A DNA stretch of 17,679 bases from Deltaproteobacteria bacterium. Lineage in GTDB: Bacteria; Desulfobacterota; DSM-4660; Desulfatiglandales; HGW-15. The notes beneath the pieces are model-generated. The model was not told where the DNA came from. It saw only the letters and a list, made by a program, of their open reading frames with translations, and ran no database searches. Of this stretch, positions 1 through 6,201 are shown piece after piece. Made by a program: the position numbers and the translations under genes. Numbering within the stretch: position 1 is the first letter of the stretch; every line of letters starts with the position of its first letter. The DNA lies in the NCBI GenBank assembly GCA_019308985.1, contig JAFDHB010000064.1, forward strand, positions 1 through 17,679, written 5' to 3'.

Positions 1-641
1 ATGCCCTTTGGGGCATACAGTTTATGGCCGGCCACGGTGAGAAAATCAACTCCCAAGTCGTTTACATCCACAGGGATTTTACCCACGGCCTGTGCCGCGT
101 CCGTGTGGAGGGGTACACCTGCTTCCTTAGTAACCAGGGCAATGTCGCGGATGGGTTGGATCGTTCCGGTTTCATTGTTTGCCGTCATTATGGAAACCAG
201 GGCGGTCTTGGGAGTGATCGCCCTTCGAACGTCGTCCGGATCCACCATGCCATACCGGTCCACGGGGAGTATGGTGACTTCAACGCCAAGCTCCATGAGG
301 AAAAAGCAAGGGTTCAAGACCGCGGGGTGTTCAACGGCCGAGGTTATGACATGGAAATCAGCGGGTCTACGGAGGTCCACTAATCCCTTAAGCACAGTAT
401 TGTTGGATTCGCTTCCTCCCGAAGTGAAAATGATTTCCTTTGCTTGGCAGCCTATGAGTCTGGCCACTTCGGCCCTGAATTTCTCAAGGGATTCCTTGGC
501 TACCACACCAAGAGGGTAGGGACTGGAGGGATTGCCGTATTCCCTTTCCATAAAGGGCACCATGGCCTCGACAACCAAGCTTTCCAAGGGAGTAGTGGCA
601 TTGTGGTCCAAGTAGATATATTCTGTTTCCAGTGGGGACAT
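1..641 (-). CDS. nifS: Cysteine desulfurase (NifS/IscS-type, class V aminotransferase fold), N-terminal part
   Basis: PLP enzyme that takes sulfur from L-cysteine as a persulfide, for Fe-S cluster or thiocofactor assembly in the cytoplasm. The reading frame opens at the ATG at 639-641 behind a good ribosome site (GGAGGTAAT, 7 bases upstream) and runs off the left edge, leaving 213 residues of a family usually near 380-400. Visible family hallmarks are YLDHNATTP near the start, YGNPSSP, FTSGGSESNN (PLP phosphate region), AVEHPAVL, NNETGTIQP, HTDAAQAVGK, and AGHKLYAPKG, which carries the Schiff-base lysine K207. The catalytic cysteine loop would lie beyond the edge, so the NifS versus IscS/SufS subgroup cannot be settled. 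The gene is transcribed divergently from fabH, and no iscU or iscR is visible in the window. The family call is secure; the symbol is a subgroup guess. Confidence 0.93.
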   Translation of the reverse strand, partial: MSPLETEYIYLDHNATTPLESLVVEAMVPFMEREYGNPSSPYPLGVVAKESLEKFRAEVARLIGCQAKEIIFTSGGSESNNTVLKGLVDLRRPADFHVITSAVEHPAVLNPCFFLMELGVEVTILPVDRYGMVDPDDVRRAITPKTALVSIMTANNETGTIQPIRDIALVTKEAGVPLHTDAAQAVGKIPVDVNDLGVDFLTVAGHKLYAPKG

Positions 642-762
642 ATATTACCTCCGAGTCAGAGTTTCTTTCCGGTCGGGCGCTGCTGAAACGCCTGGTACCA
701 TGTCCCGATTAGACATTGTCAGGGCAGATTCCACCATCGTTTTCTTATTATTAGCCGATATT

Positions 763-776
763 TTGTCAATTGACAA
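763..776. promoter_or_regulatory. Perfect 14-bp palindrome with back-to-back -35-like boxes
   Basis: TTGTCAATTGACAA is its own reverse complement. It lies in the 232-bp gap between the divergent cysteine desulfurase and fabH. It contains TTGACA on the plus strand (770-775) and TTGACA on the minus strand (769-764). A weak plus-strand -10-like GATAGT follows at 791-796 with a short 15-bp spacer; a minus-strand -10 is not convincing. It could be an operator or a divergent promoter core. About one perfect 14-bp palindrome is expected by chance in a sequence this long, so the evidence is mainly its location. Confidence 0.35.
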
Positions 777-873
777 TAACTTAACATGGTGATAGTTTGT
801 GTGGCCTTAAGGGGCCTTTCCTCTCACAGGAGGCTTTCAGAAAAAGTCGGATGCGGAGACGAATAGAAAGGAC

Positions 874-1863
874 ATGGAAAGAATAAGGATTTTGGGAACG
901 GGTTCATACGTTCCACCCAAGAAACTGACGAATTTTGACCTGGAGGCAATGGGCCTGGATACAAGCGACGAGTGGATAGTTCAGCGCACGGGGGTAAGGG
1001 AGAGGAGAATCGCTGATCCGGATGTAAACACCTCTGATCTTGCCTATGAAGCATCGATCAAGGCCCTTGATATGGCGAGCATGACCTCAAGGGATCTGGA
1101 TCTGATCATCGTGGGCACCATAACGCCGGATACCTGTTGCCCGGCATGCGCCAATTGGCTCCAGGCCAAGCTCGATGCCCCCCAGGCCGTGACCTTTGAC
1201 GTCACCGCTGCTTGCTCCGGATTCATATTCGGGCTCGACATTGCGAGCCAGTACATTCGGAACTCCACCTGCAAAAACGCGCTGGTGGTGGGTGCGGAGA
1301 TCATGACGCGTACCCTCAATTGGAAGGACAGGACAACCTGTATTTTATGGGGCGACGGGGCCGGTGCCGCTGTTCTGACTGGAGGAGAGGGGGGCCACCA
1401 ACTCTTATCCACTCACCTTCACACGGACGGGGCCAATGGCCAGGACCTGCTACTACCGGGCGGCGGATCGAGAACCACGCCCATCTCCCACGAGAGTGTG
1501 GACAAGGGTCTCCACTTTCTCAACATGATCGAAGCCAATGCCAGCTTCAGGGTTGCGGTTCGTCACTTTGTGGAGTCCATAAAGGAGGCGGCCGAGGCAA
1601 ATAGGGTCGCCATAGGAGAAATCGATTGGTTCATCCCCCACCAGGCAAACCTCCGCATGTTTCAGTCCATGGCCAAGACCTTAAGGATCCCAATGGAAAA
1701 ATTCTACGTAACCCTGGACAGGTACGGAAACATTTCTTCTGCATCCTGTGCCATCGCCTTTGATGAGGCGGTAAGGGATGGAAGCATCAAGGAAGGGAAT
1801 CTCATATGCCTGCCTGTCTTCGGGGGCGGTTTGACCTGGGGCAGCGCCTTGGTGAAGTGGTAA
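874..1863 (+). CDS. fabH: Beta-ketoacyl-ACP synthase III (FabH)
   Basis: Condenses an acyl-CoA primer with malonyl-ACP to start type II fatty-acid synthesis in the cytoplasm. The 329 residues match the usual family length. The N terminus has ILGTGSYVPP and the conserved TSDEWIVQRTGVRERRI stretch. The Cys-His-Asn triad is complete: C114 in TAACSGF, H256 in IPHQAN and N286 in RYGNISSAS. The C terminus has the glycine-rich FGGGLTWGSALV. ATG at 874 is the first possible start after the in-frame stop at 808. Its ribosome site is poor: AAAGGA ends almost at the ATG, with GGAG at 855-858 further off. No other fatty-acid genes adjoin it, so it could serve general lipid synthesis or a specialised primer preference. 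Family certain, substrate not determined. Confidence 0.95.
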   Translation: MERIRILGTGSYVPPKKLTNFDLEAMGLDTSDEWIVQRTGVRERRIADPDVNTSDLAYEASIKALDMASMTSRDLDLIIVGTITPDTCCPACANWLQAKLDAPQAVTFDVTAACSGFIFGLDIASQYIRNSTCKNALVVGAEIMTRTLNWKDRTTCILWGDGAGAAVLTGGEGGHQLLSTHLHTDGANGQDLLLPGGGSRTTPISHESVDKGLHFLNMIEANASFRVAVRHFVESIKEAAEANRVAIGEIDWFIPHQANLRMFQSMAKTLRIPMEKFYVTLDRYGNISSASCAIAFDEAVRDGSIKEGNLICLPVFGGGLTWGSALVKW

Positions 1864-1903
1864 AGAGATTGAAGCAGGGCGGATTGTCTCCGGCAACAAG
1901 ATC

Positions 1904-1909
1904 AATACT
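1904..1909. repeat. Left copy of putative target-site duplication AATACT
   Basis: AATACT directly abuts the left inverted end of the MITE-like element. The same six bases abut its right end at 2063-2068. Confidence 0.6.
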
Positions 1910-2062
1910 GATGGCTTCGTAAAAAGTCCAATTTCTGCGTTGCGCTTCATCTCGTTGTGATTGCGGCGTACGGTGAGTACGCCTCATCACACGAGATTCG
2001 CGCGCCTTGAACTTGAAGCTTTTTACTTTGCCATCCTAATTTCGACTTTTTACGAGTTCATC
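1910..2062. mobile_element. MITE-like inverted-repeat element with flanking direct repeat
   Basis: The ends are imperfect inverted repeats. The left end reads GATGGCTTCGTAAAAAGTC and the right end, on the opposite strand, GATGAACTCGTAAAAAGTC, sharing the core CGTAAAAAGTC. The middle (1951-1995) folds into a long hairpin whose tip is GGCGTAC-GGTGA-GTACGCC at 1965-1983 and whose outer arms are CTCG..TGTGAT and ATCACACGAG. The element is bounded exactly by AATACT at 1904-1909 and 2063-2068, as expected for a target-site duplication; counting the preceding ATC extends the direct repeat to nine bases. At 153 bp it has no room for a transposase, so it would be a non-autonomous element. Confidence 0.7.
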
Positions 2063-2068
2063 AATACT
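2063..2068. repeat. Right copy of putative target-site duplication AATACT
   Basis: AATACT directly follows the CATC terminus of the right inverted end and matches 1904-1909. Confidence 0.6.
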
Positions 2069-2363
2069 TTTTTGAGATGCCTGAGAGAAGTATTCTCGAA
2101 TTCCTTCGCGAGGCCTTGCGGACAAGCACAGTCAATAGGATCTGGGAGGGCGCCGTCTCGGCTTCCCGCCAAGGCGGGGATTGACGGGACCTTTCGTGAG
2201 CGCGGCAAGAAGTCCCTTCTGAAATGACCGGCCGAGGGTCGCAGAACAACAAAGAGAAAGGTTTTGCTGGGACTCCTGGTCCTTGCAGGTATTTGAAAGA
2301 GCTAAAATAATACGATGCAACAGTCCCTGATCTTTCACCCTTTTGAGGAGAAAGGAGGGCATT

Positions 2364-2816
2364 ATGGTTGGCGGTTCTGCACAAGCCCTTATCCTAAGAC
2401 CGATGACAGGAAGAGACCTGGATAGGTTAGTAGAGATAGATACGCAGGTATTCGGCCGGTCAAGGCCGGAATACTGGGAGCTCAAGCTGGAATTAATGAC
2501 CAGGAAGGCTCCTTCGGCTTCCTTGGTGGCGGAGTTGGATGGAAAAGTAGTCGGATTCATAATTGGAGGAGCCAGTGGATGGGAATATGGAGTGCCGAAG
2601 AAGGTGGGGTGGATAGATGCAATTGGTGTTGATCCGGATTATCAGAGAAGAGGTATAGCCAAGATGCTTTTGACCGAGTTGGTGGGAAACCTGAAGAACG
2701 GCGGGGTAGAGCGTATCTATACTTTCGTCAACTGGCGTGACTGGAGGCTATTGCGTTTTTTTGACGAAATGGGGTTCAGGAGGGGTGATATGCTGAACCT
2801 GGAATTGAAGGTCTGA
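2364..2816 (+). CDS. GNAT-family N-acetyltransferase (RimI-like)
   Basis: Predicted acetyl-CoA-dependent N-acetyltransferase of 150 residues, the usual size for a single GNAT domain. Motif C/D is the LVAELDGKVVGFIIG strand (about 54-68). Motif A/B is IDAIGVDPDYQRRGIAKMLL (about 85-103), containing the pyrophosphate-binding QRRGIA loop at 94-99. The C-terminal motif is VNWRDWRLLRFFDEMGFRR, typical of RimI-like enzymes. The ATG at 2364 is chosen because AAAGGAGGG lies five bases upstream; a TTG at 2343 would have no such site. The substrate (protein N terminus, amino acid or other small amine) cannot be read from the sequence. It stands alone, about 170 bases before the primase/helicase gene, and co-transcription with that gene is possible. 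Confidence 0.85.
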   Translation: MVGGSAQALILRPMTGRDLDRLVEIDTQVFGRSRPEYWELKLELMTRKAPSASLVAELDGKVVGFIIGGASGWEYGVPKKVGWIDAIGVDPDYQRRGIAKMLLTELVGNLKNGGVERIYTFVNWRDWRLLRFFDEMGFRRGDMLNLELKV

Positions 2817-2985
2817 TGTTTCCGTGACCCGTCGTTGTGACTAGCTGACAAAGGCAGGAAACGAGGACCAGAAGGGAGTCACGGCCCGGGTCCGGCGAGT
2901 GTGAAGTTTTGGGTATTCCGGTCTCCCGCCCAGGGAAGTAAGAGGGTATAAAGGGTGCGTGCGTTTCCGGTGAGGGAAGGCAATA

Positions 2986-4761
2986 ATGACATATCAGGAT
3001 GAAATAAGGGAATTCTACATGGGTCATTTACCTGGGGCGAAGATCCAGGGAAACGTCCTGAGGGCCCCGTGTCCTTTTTGCCGGTCCCAAGGGGTAAAGA
3101 AGGAGGCTACATTCGCCGTGCATCTGGATCCGGAAAGCCTTTTTTTCGGCTATTTCAGGTGCCTGGTGAGATGTCGCCCAGGTGGGTTTCCCATCTATTT
3201 CGGAAAGATCATGAATCTCGATCCCGAGGTTATCCCGGGGTTTGACCTCGACCGCGAACCCTACATCAGGGACATACAGTACCCGGCAAAAAATATTAGC
3301 AATGATATCAAGAAATTTCTTTCCCTCATGGGTGAGGAGCAATACGCCTACTTCAGGGAATTCTGTGTTTCTAAAGAGGTGCTGGAAGAGATGAAGATAG
3401 GGTACAACGGCAGGTACCTGGTCTATCCCTATTTCCAGGATGACGGGAATTGTTATGCTGCCCGCTGTGTGGCCCCGGGGAAGGATGATGATACCTTTTG
3501 GTACGGGGAGGAAACCTTCCACGGGGAGCAATTTCAGATATTTAATGTCCAAGACGTGGAGCGCTGCGAAGGCGGCACAATTTTCATGACAGAAGGGGAA
3601 AACAATCTCCTCGCCCTCAAAGAGTTAGGATTTCCTGGCATCGGTGTGCCTTCCTGCAATGTGCTGGAGGCCATTGATGTTGATATGCTCGGAAGAATGA
3701 GAAATATTGTCCTGGCCATGAACAATACCCCCGAGGCACGAATCACCATTCGGAGTTTTGCCACTCGCCTGGGGTACAAGGCCAGGATCTTGAAATGGCC
3801 CACAGGCACCAAGAGAGGTTATAACTTCGTCCACTTGGCAAGGGAAAAGGGGAAAGATTTCAGGACGGCTGTGTCAGCCCTTTTGAAGGTATCGGAATCC
3901 TACTCTCCCTTTATCTCACCGGGAAAGGAACACAGTGACTTTATGCGTTCCCTGGAAAGGCAGAAAGGAAAGGGCCTGTTGGGGATGGAATCCGGTATGT
4001 CAAAGCTTGATCATGCCCTAAACGGTATCAGGGGGATAAACATTATGGGCGGCCAACCCAAGGCCGGAAAATCTTGTTTTTTCATGCAGATCACTACGGA
4101 CATGGCCCTTAGGAAGATACCGGTAATCTACTATGATTTCGAAAACGGACGACAGAAGATATACAACAGGACCATCTGTCGACTAAGCAGGCTGTCCGAG
4201 GAAGAGATTCGCAGGGGGGACCTGGGAAGGGAGGGGGCCCTCAGGTTGAAGGAGGCGGAGCGGAAGCTGATGGATCTCCTGCCCTATTTCAGGATAGTAA
4301 CGGACAGAAAGCTCAACCCCGAGGTTATGAGGAGACAGATAGACTTCTTGAAGCATGAAACCGGAAAGGATCAGGTTCTGGTAGTCATTGACAGCTTGCA
4401 CAAGCTACCCTTCAAAGATCTATCGGAGCGAAGAACAGGAATAGATGAATGGCTTCGCCACCTGGAGGTGATCAGGGACGAGCAGGACGCTGCCTTTCTC
4501 ATTGTTTCGGAGCTCTCGCGGAACAAGGAGGGAGAGTACAGCCGAAAACCGGACCTGGCCTCCTTCAAGGAATCAGGAGACATAGAGTACAGCGCCGATA
4601 ACGCTATGATCATTATCCCGGATTGGAACCCGGTTGATCCTCTCTCCCGGGGAGAGCGAAGAAGCTCACTGTGGTTGGTCGCAAGCCGTGAAAACAACCC
4701 CGGCAAGATAGCGGAATACGCCCTGGACTATCCGTACTGGGGTTTTCGAGAGCAACAGTAA
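2986..4761 (+). CDS. T7 gp4-like primase/helicase: zinc ribbon, degenerate TOPRIM, DnaB-type helicase
   Basis: 591 residues with the order of a phage primase-helicase. An N-terminal zinc ribbon has CPFC at 29-32 and CLVRC at 59-63. A TOPRIM-like region follows, with the conserved glutamate in TEGENN (E203) and a typical LKELGFPGIGVPS. The DxD aspartates are absent: the usual FDNDEAGR position reads MNNTPEAR (245-252). The C-terminal half is a RecA/DnaB helicase. It has Walker A GQPKAGKS (356-363), YYDFENGR (catalytic-Glu region), Walker B VVIDS with D469, SELSRN, and the DnaB motif ESGDIEYSADNAMII. ATP-driven DNA translocation looks intact; primer synthesis is doubtful. No phage structural genes, integrase or dnaG/dnaB neighbours are visible, so it may be a domesticated element protein or a lineage-specific repair/replication factor. 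Start ATG follows GAGGGAAGG. Confidence 0.85.
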   Translation: MTYQDEIREFYMGHLPGAKIQGNVLRAPCPFCRSQGVKKEATFAVHLDPESLFFGYFRCLVRCRPGGFPIYFGKIMNLDPEVIPGFDLDREPYIRDIQYPAKNISNDIKKFLSLMGEEQYAYFREFCVSKEVLEEMKIGYNGRYLVYPYFQDDGNCYAARCVAPGKDDDTFWYGEETFHGEQFQIFNVQDVERCEGGTIFMTEGENNLLALKELGFPGIGVPSCNVLEAIDVDMLGRMRNIVLAMNNTPEARITIRSFATRLGYKARILKWPTGTKRGYNFVHLAREKGKDFRTAVSALLKVSESYSPFISPGKEHSDFMRSLERQKGKGLLGMESGMSKLDHALNGIRGINIMGGQPKAGKSCFFMQITTDMALRKIPVIYYDFENGRQKIYNRTICRLSRLSEEEIRRGDLGREGALRLKEAERKLMDLLPYFRIVTDRKLNPEVMRRQIDFLKHETGKDQVLVVIDSLHKLPFKDLSERRTGIDEWLRHLEVIRDEQDAAFLIVSELSRNKEGEYSRKPDLASFKESGDIEYSADNAMIIIPDWNPVDPLSRGERRSSLWLVASRENNPGKIAEYALDYPYWGFREQQ

Positions 4762-4772
4762 CCCGCTCGACT

Positions 4773-4973
4773 TCAGGCGAGTCTTCTATAAGGCGGCTTT
4801 CCCTTCTTGTCTTCCAATATCTTGCGCATCCGGTCTCTTTTTGCCCTGGCCTTGCTGAGTCTTTGCCCTATATCCCCCCTTTTCTCAGCAGGTACCGAGA
4901 CGAGCTCCCTTTCCAGGTCTTCCACCTCCTTTTGGAGGCGGTATAGTTCGCGCGCCAATTCCTTAATAGACAT
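4773..4973 (-). CDS. Small charged coiled-coil protein, function unknown
   Basis: 66 residues, highly charged and predicted helical. A heptad-like stretch LARELYRLQKEVEDLERELV (about 6-25) suggests a coiled coil, followed by a basic helix rich in R and K (GQRLSKARAKRDRMRKILEDKKGK) and a short tail. The start is well supported: GAGGAGG lies about ten bases before the ATG. It faces the primase/helicase gene tail to tail, with 11 bases between their stop codons. I do not recognise a named family. The shape fits a small nucleic-acid-binding or scaffolding protein, but that is inference from charge and helicity only. Confidence 0.65.
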   Translation of the reverse strand: MSIKELARELYRLQKEVEDLERELVSVPAEKRGDIGQRLSKARAKRDRMRKILEDKKGKPPYRRLA

Positions 4974-5110
4974 GGTTGCCGTGCCTCCTCGCGAACGACA
5001 CGGTAATAAAGATCACTTGTAACACACCGGTTCTTTCCGGATCCTGATAACCGCACTTTTTGATGAATACATCACGAGTCTTTATTTTTGCATCTTTTTG
5101 ATCTAAGTCA

Positions 5111-5227
5111 ATGCTCAAGTATGAATCTGCCTATTATCTTTCAGGTTACAAGGAGAAGAGCCTTCGTGGGGAGAGGTTCGCAGAAATCCTTCCCGAAGCG
5201 GAATCACTTGACATTTTCAAACCTTGA
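5111..5227 (+). CDS. Possible 38-residue small protein
   Basis: An ATG at 5111 opens a 38-codon frame starting MLKYESAYYLSGYKEKSLRG and ending ESLDIFKP. It has balanced, gene-like composition and codons resembling its neighbours, and an in-frame stop at 5099 shows it is not the tail of a longer frame. No ribosome site precedes the ATG, so translation is doubtful. It may instead be a decayed fragment or part of a dispersed repeat. Confidence 0.2.
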   Translation: MLKYESAYYLSGYKEKSLRGERFAEILPEAESLDIFKP

Positions 5228-5248
5228 GCCATCCTTCGACTCAATGCC

Positions 5249-5277
5249 TTGACCCCATATGCAAATCGGGATACCAT
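5249..5277 (+). promoter_or_regulatory. Candidate sigma-70 promoter for pcm
   Basis: TTGACC at 5249-5254, a 17-base spacer and TACCAT at 5272-5277. The distance to the pcm start is about 105 bases. A second TTGACA lies upstream at 5208-5213 without a good partner. Confidence 0.35.
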
Positions 5278-5292
5278 TCTAAACCAGCACCA

Positions 5293-5304
5293 TACCCCGG
5301 GGTA
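5293..5304. promoter_or_regulatory. Perfect 12-bp palindrome, possible operator
   Basis: TACCCCGGGGTA equals its own reverse complement. It sits 16 bases after the candidate -10 box, where a repressor would block early elongation. Several 12-bp palindromes are expected by chance in this window. Confidence 0.25.
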
Positions 5305-5382
5305 CTGCGAAGTGCTCTCCTTTCGGAAACAGGGAGCTAGTGTCATCTGCAAGGTCCCGATCGGGCATAGGAGGGGAGAACC

Positions 5383-6150
5383 GTGAAAAAGGGCATGCAT
5401 CTTCTGATTATCTTGACCCTTTTCATCCCCCTGCACTTCAACATCGGGCATTGGGAGAGGTTGGATTGGGCATGGGCAGGGGAGGGAGACGAGGCCCACT
5501 TTGCGCGTCTCAGGGAGGAGATGGTCAGGGAGCAGATAGCAACGCCCCCAGATTACAGGGAACCGGTGAGGGATGCCCGTGTCCTGGAAGCCATGAGGAC
5601 TGTTCCAAGGCATCTTTTTGTGAAACCAAAGGACATTTCCCGAGCTTACGGCGATTTCCCCCTTCCCATAGGTTACGGCCAGACCATATCGCAGCCCTAC
5701 ATAGTCGCCTTCATGACGGAGTTGCTGGACCTAAGGCCTGAACACCGCGTACTTGAGGTGGGCACAGGCTCCGGTTATCAAGCGGCAATCCTTTCCGTGC
5801 TGGTAAAGGAAGTCTTCACGGTTGAGATCATAGAGGCCCTTGCAGAGCAGGCAAAGGCGAGATTGAGACGCCTGGGGTATCTCAATGTCCATGTCAAGAA
5901 CGCTGATGGATATTTCGGGTGGGAGGAGGATGCCCCCTTTGATCGGATAATCGTCACTGCTGCGGCCACCCTGGTTCCCCCTCCCTTGATAAGGCAGCTC
6001 AGGCCCGGCGGCAGGATGGTGATTCCCGTAGGTGGACAATACACAGTTCAATATCTTACCGTGGTTGAGAAGGACCTTAGATCGGATATCAGGATGAGAA
6101 AGCTCCTTCCGGGGGTCAGATTTGTGCCGCTTACAAGGGCACTGAGATGA
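5383..6150 (+). CDS. pcm: Exported protein-L-isoaspartate O-methyltransferase
   Basis: Methylates L-isoaspartyl residues in aged proteins using SAM, starting their repair. Family motifs are YGDFPLPIGYGQTISQPYIV (89-108), SAM motif I VLEVGTGSGY (123-132), FTVEII, FDRIIVTAAA, and RPGGRMVIPVGG (208-218). The core matches the usual ~210-residue enzyme. The N terminus adds MKKGMHLLIILTLFIPLHF, a basic start plus hydrophobic core ending near WAWAGEGDEA, which reads as a Sec signal peptide or an uncleaved anchor. The enzyme would therefore act in the periplasm, unlike the cytosolic E. coli protein. The GTG start has AGGAGGGG six bases upstream; starting at ATG 5395 would still keep most of the hydrophobic segment. 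The membrane synthase-like gene follows immediately, suggesting an operon. Confidence 0.92.
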   Translation: MKKGMHLLIILTLFIPLHFNIGHWERLDWAWAGEGDEAHFARLREEMVREQIATPPDYREPVRDARVLEAMRTVPRHLFVKPKDISRAYGDFPLPIGYGQTISQPYIVAFMTELLDLRPEHRVLEVGTGSGYQAAILSVLVKEVFTVEIIEALAEQAKARLRRLGYLNVHVKNADGYFGWEEDAPFDRIIVTAAATLVPPPLIRQLRPGGRMVIPVGGQYTVQYLTVVEKDLRSDIRMRKLLPGVRFVPLTRALR

Positions 6151-6201
6151 GACTTGCCCGGAGGAATTAGGCAGAGGACGAAAGACTCTCGGGACATCCA
6201 A

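Larger units (their letters stand above)
1864..2363. other. 500-bp gene-free stretch between fabH and the GNAT gene
   Basis: I see no coding region here that survives inspection. The first half is filled by the MITE-like element at 1910-2062. The second half has a compact hairpin CCCGCC-AA-GGCGGG at 2165-2178, similar in style to REP left arms but alone, and an AT-richer segment near 2295-2325 just before the GNAT gene. No terminator with a clear U-run follows fabH. Confidence 0.6.
4974..5382. other. 409-bp gap between the coiled-coil gene and pcm
   Basis: Head-to-head intergenic region. It contains the control region of the minus-strand coiled-coil gene at its left end, a possible 38-codon plus-strand ORF (5111-5227), a promoter-like pair at 5249-5277 and a perfect palindrome at 5293-5304. 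I could support no larger gene. A minus-strand open frame covering 5146-5613 mostly overlaps pcm and shows no family features. Confidence 0.5.

Noticed and set aside
1..519. Plus-strand open frames of 172 and 119 codons at the left edge
   Set aside because: They are antisense to the cysteine desulfurase, whose family motifs are unmistakable on the minus strand.
851..886. 11-codon leader frame (MRRRIERTWKE) overlapping the fabH start
   Set aside because: The AGGAGG before it is about 16 bases away, too far for confident initiation. Such short frames are common by chance.
5146..5613. 155-codon minus-strand frame
   Set aside because: Half of it is antisense to pcm. The rest has no ribosome site of its own or family motif, though the gap it covers could be repeat-derived.
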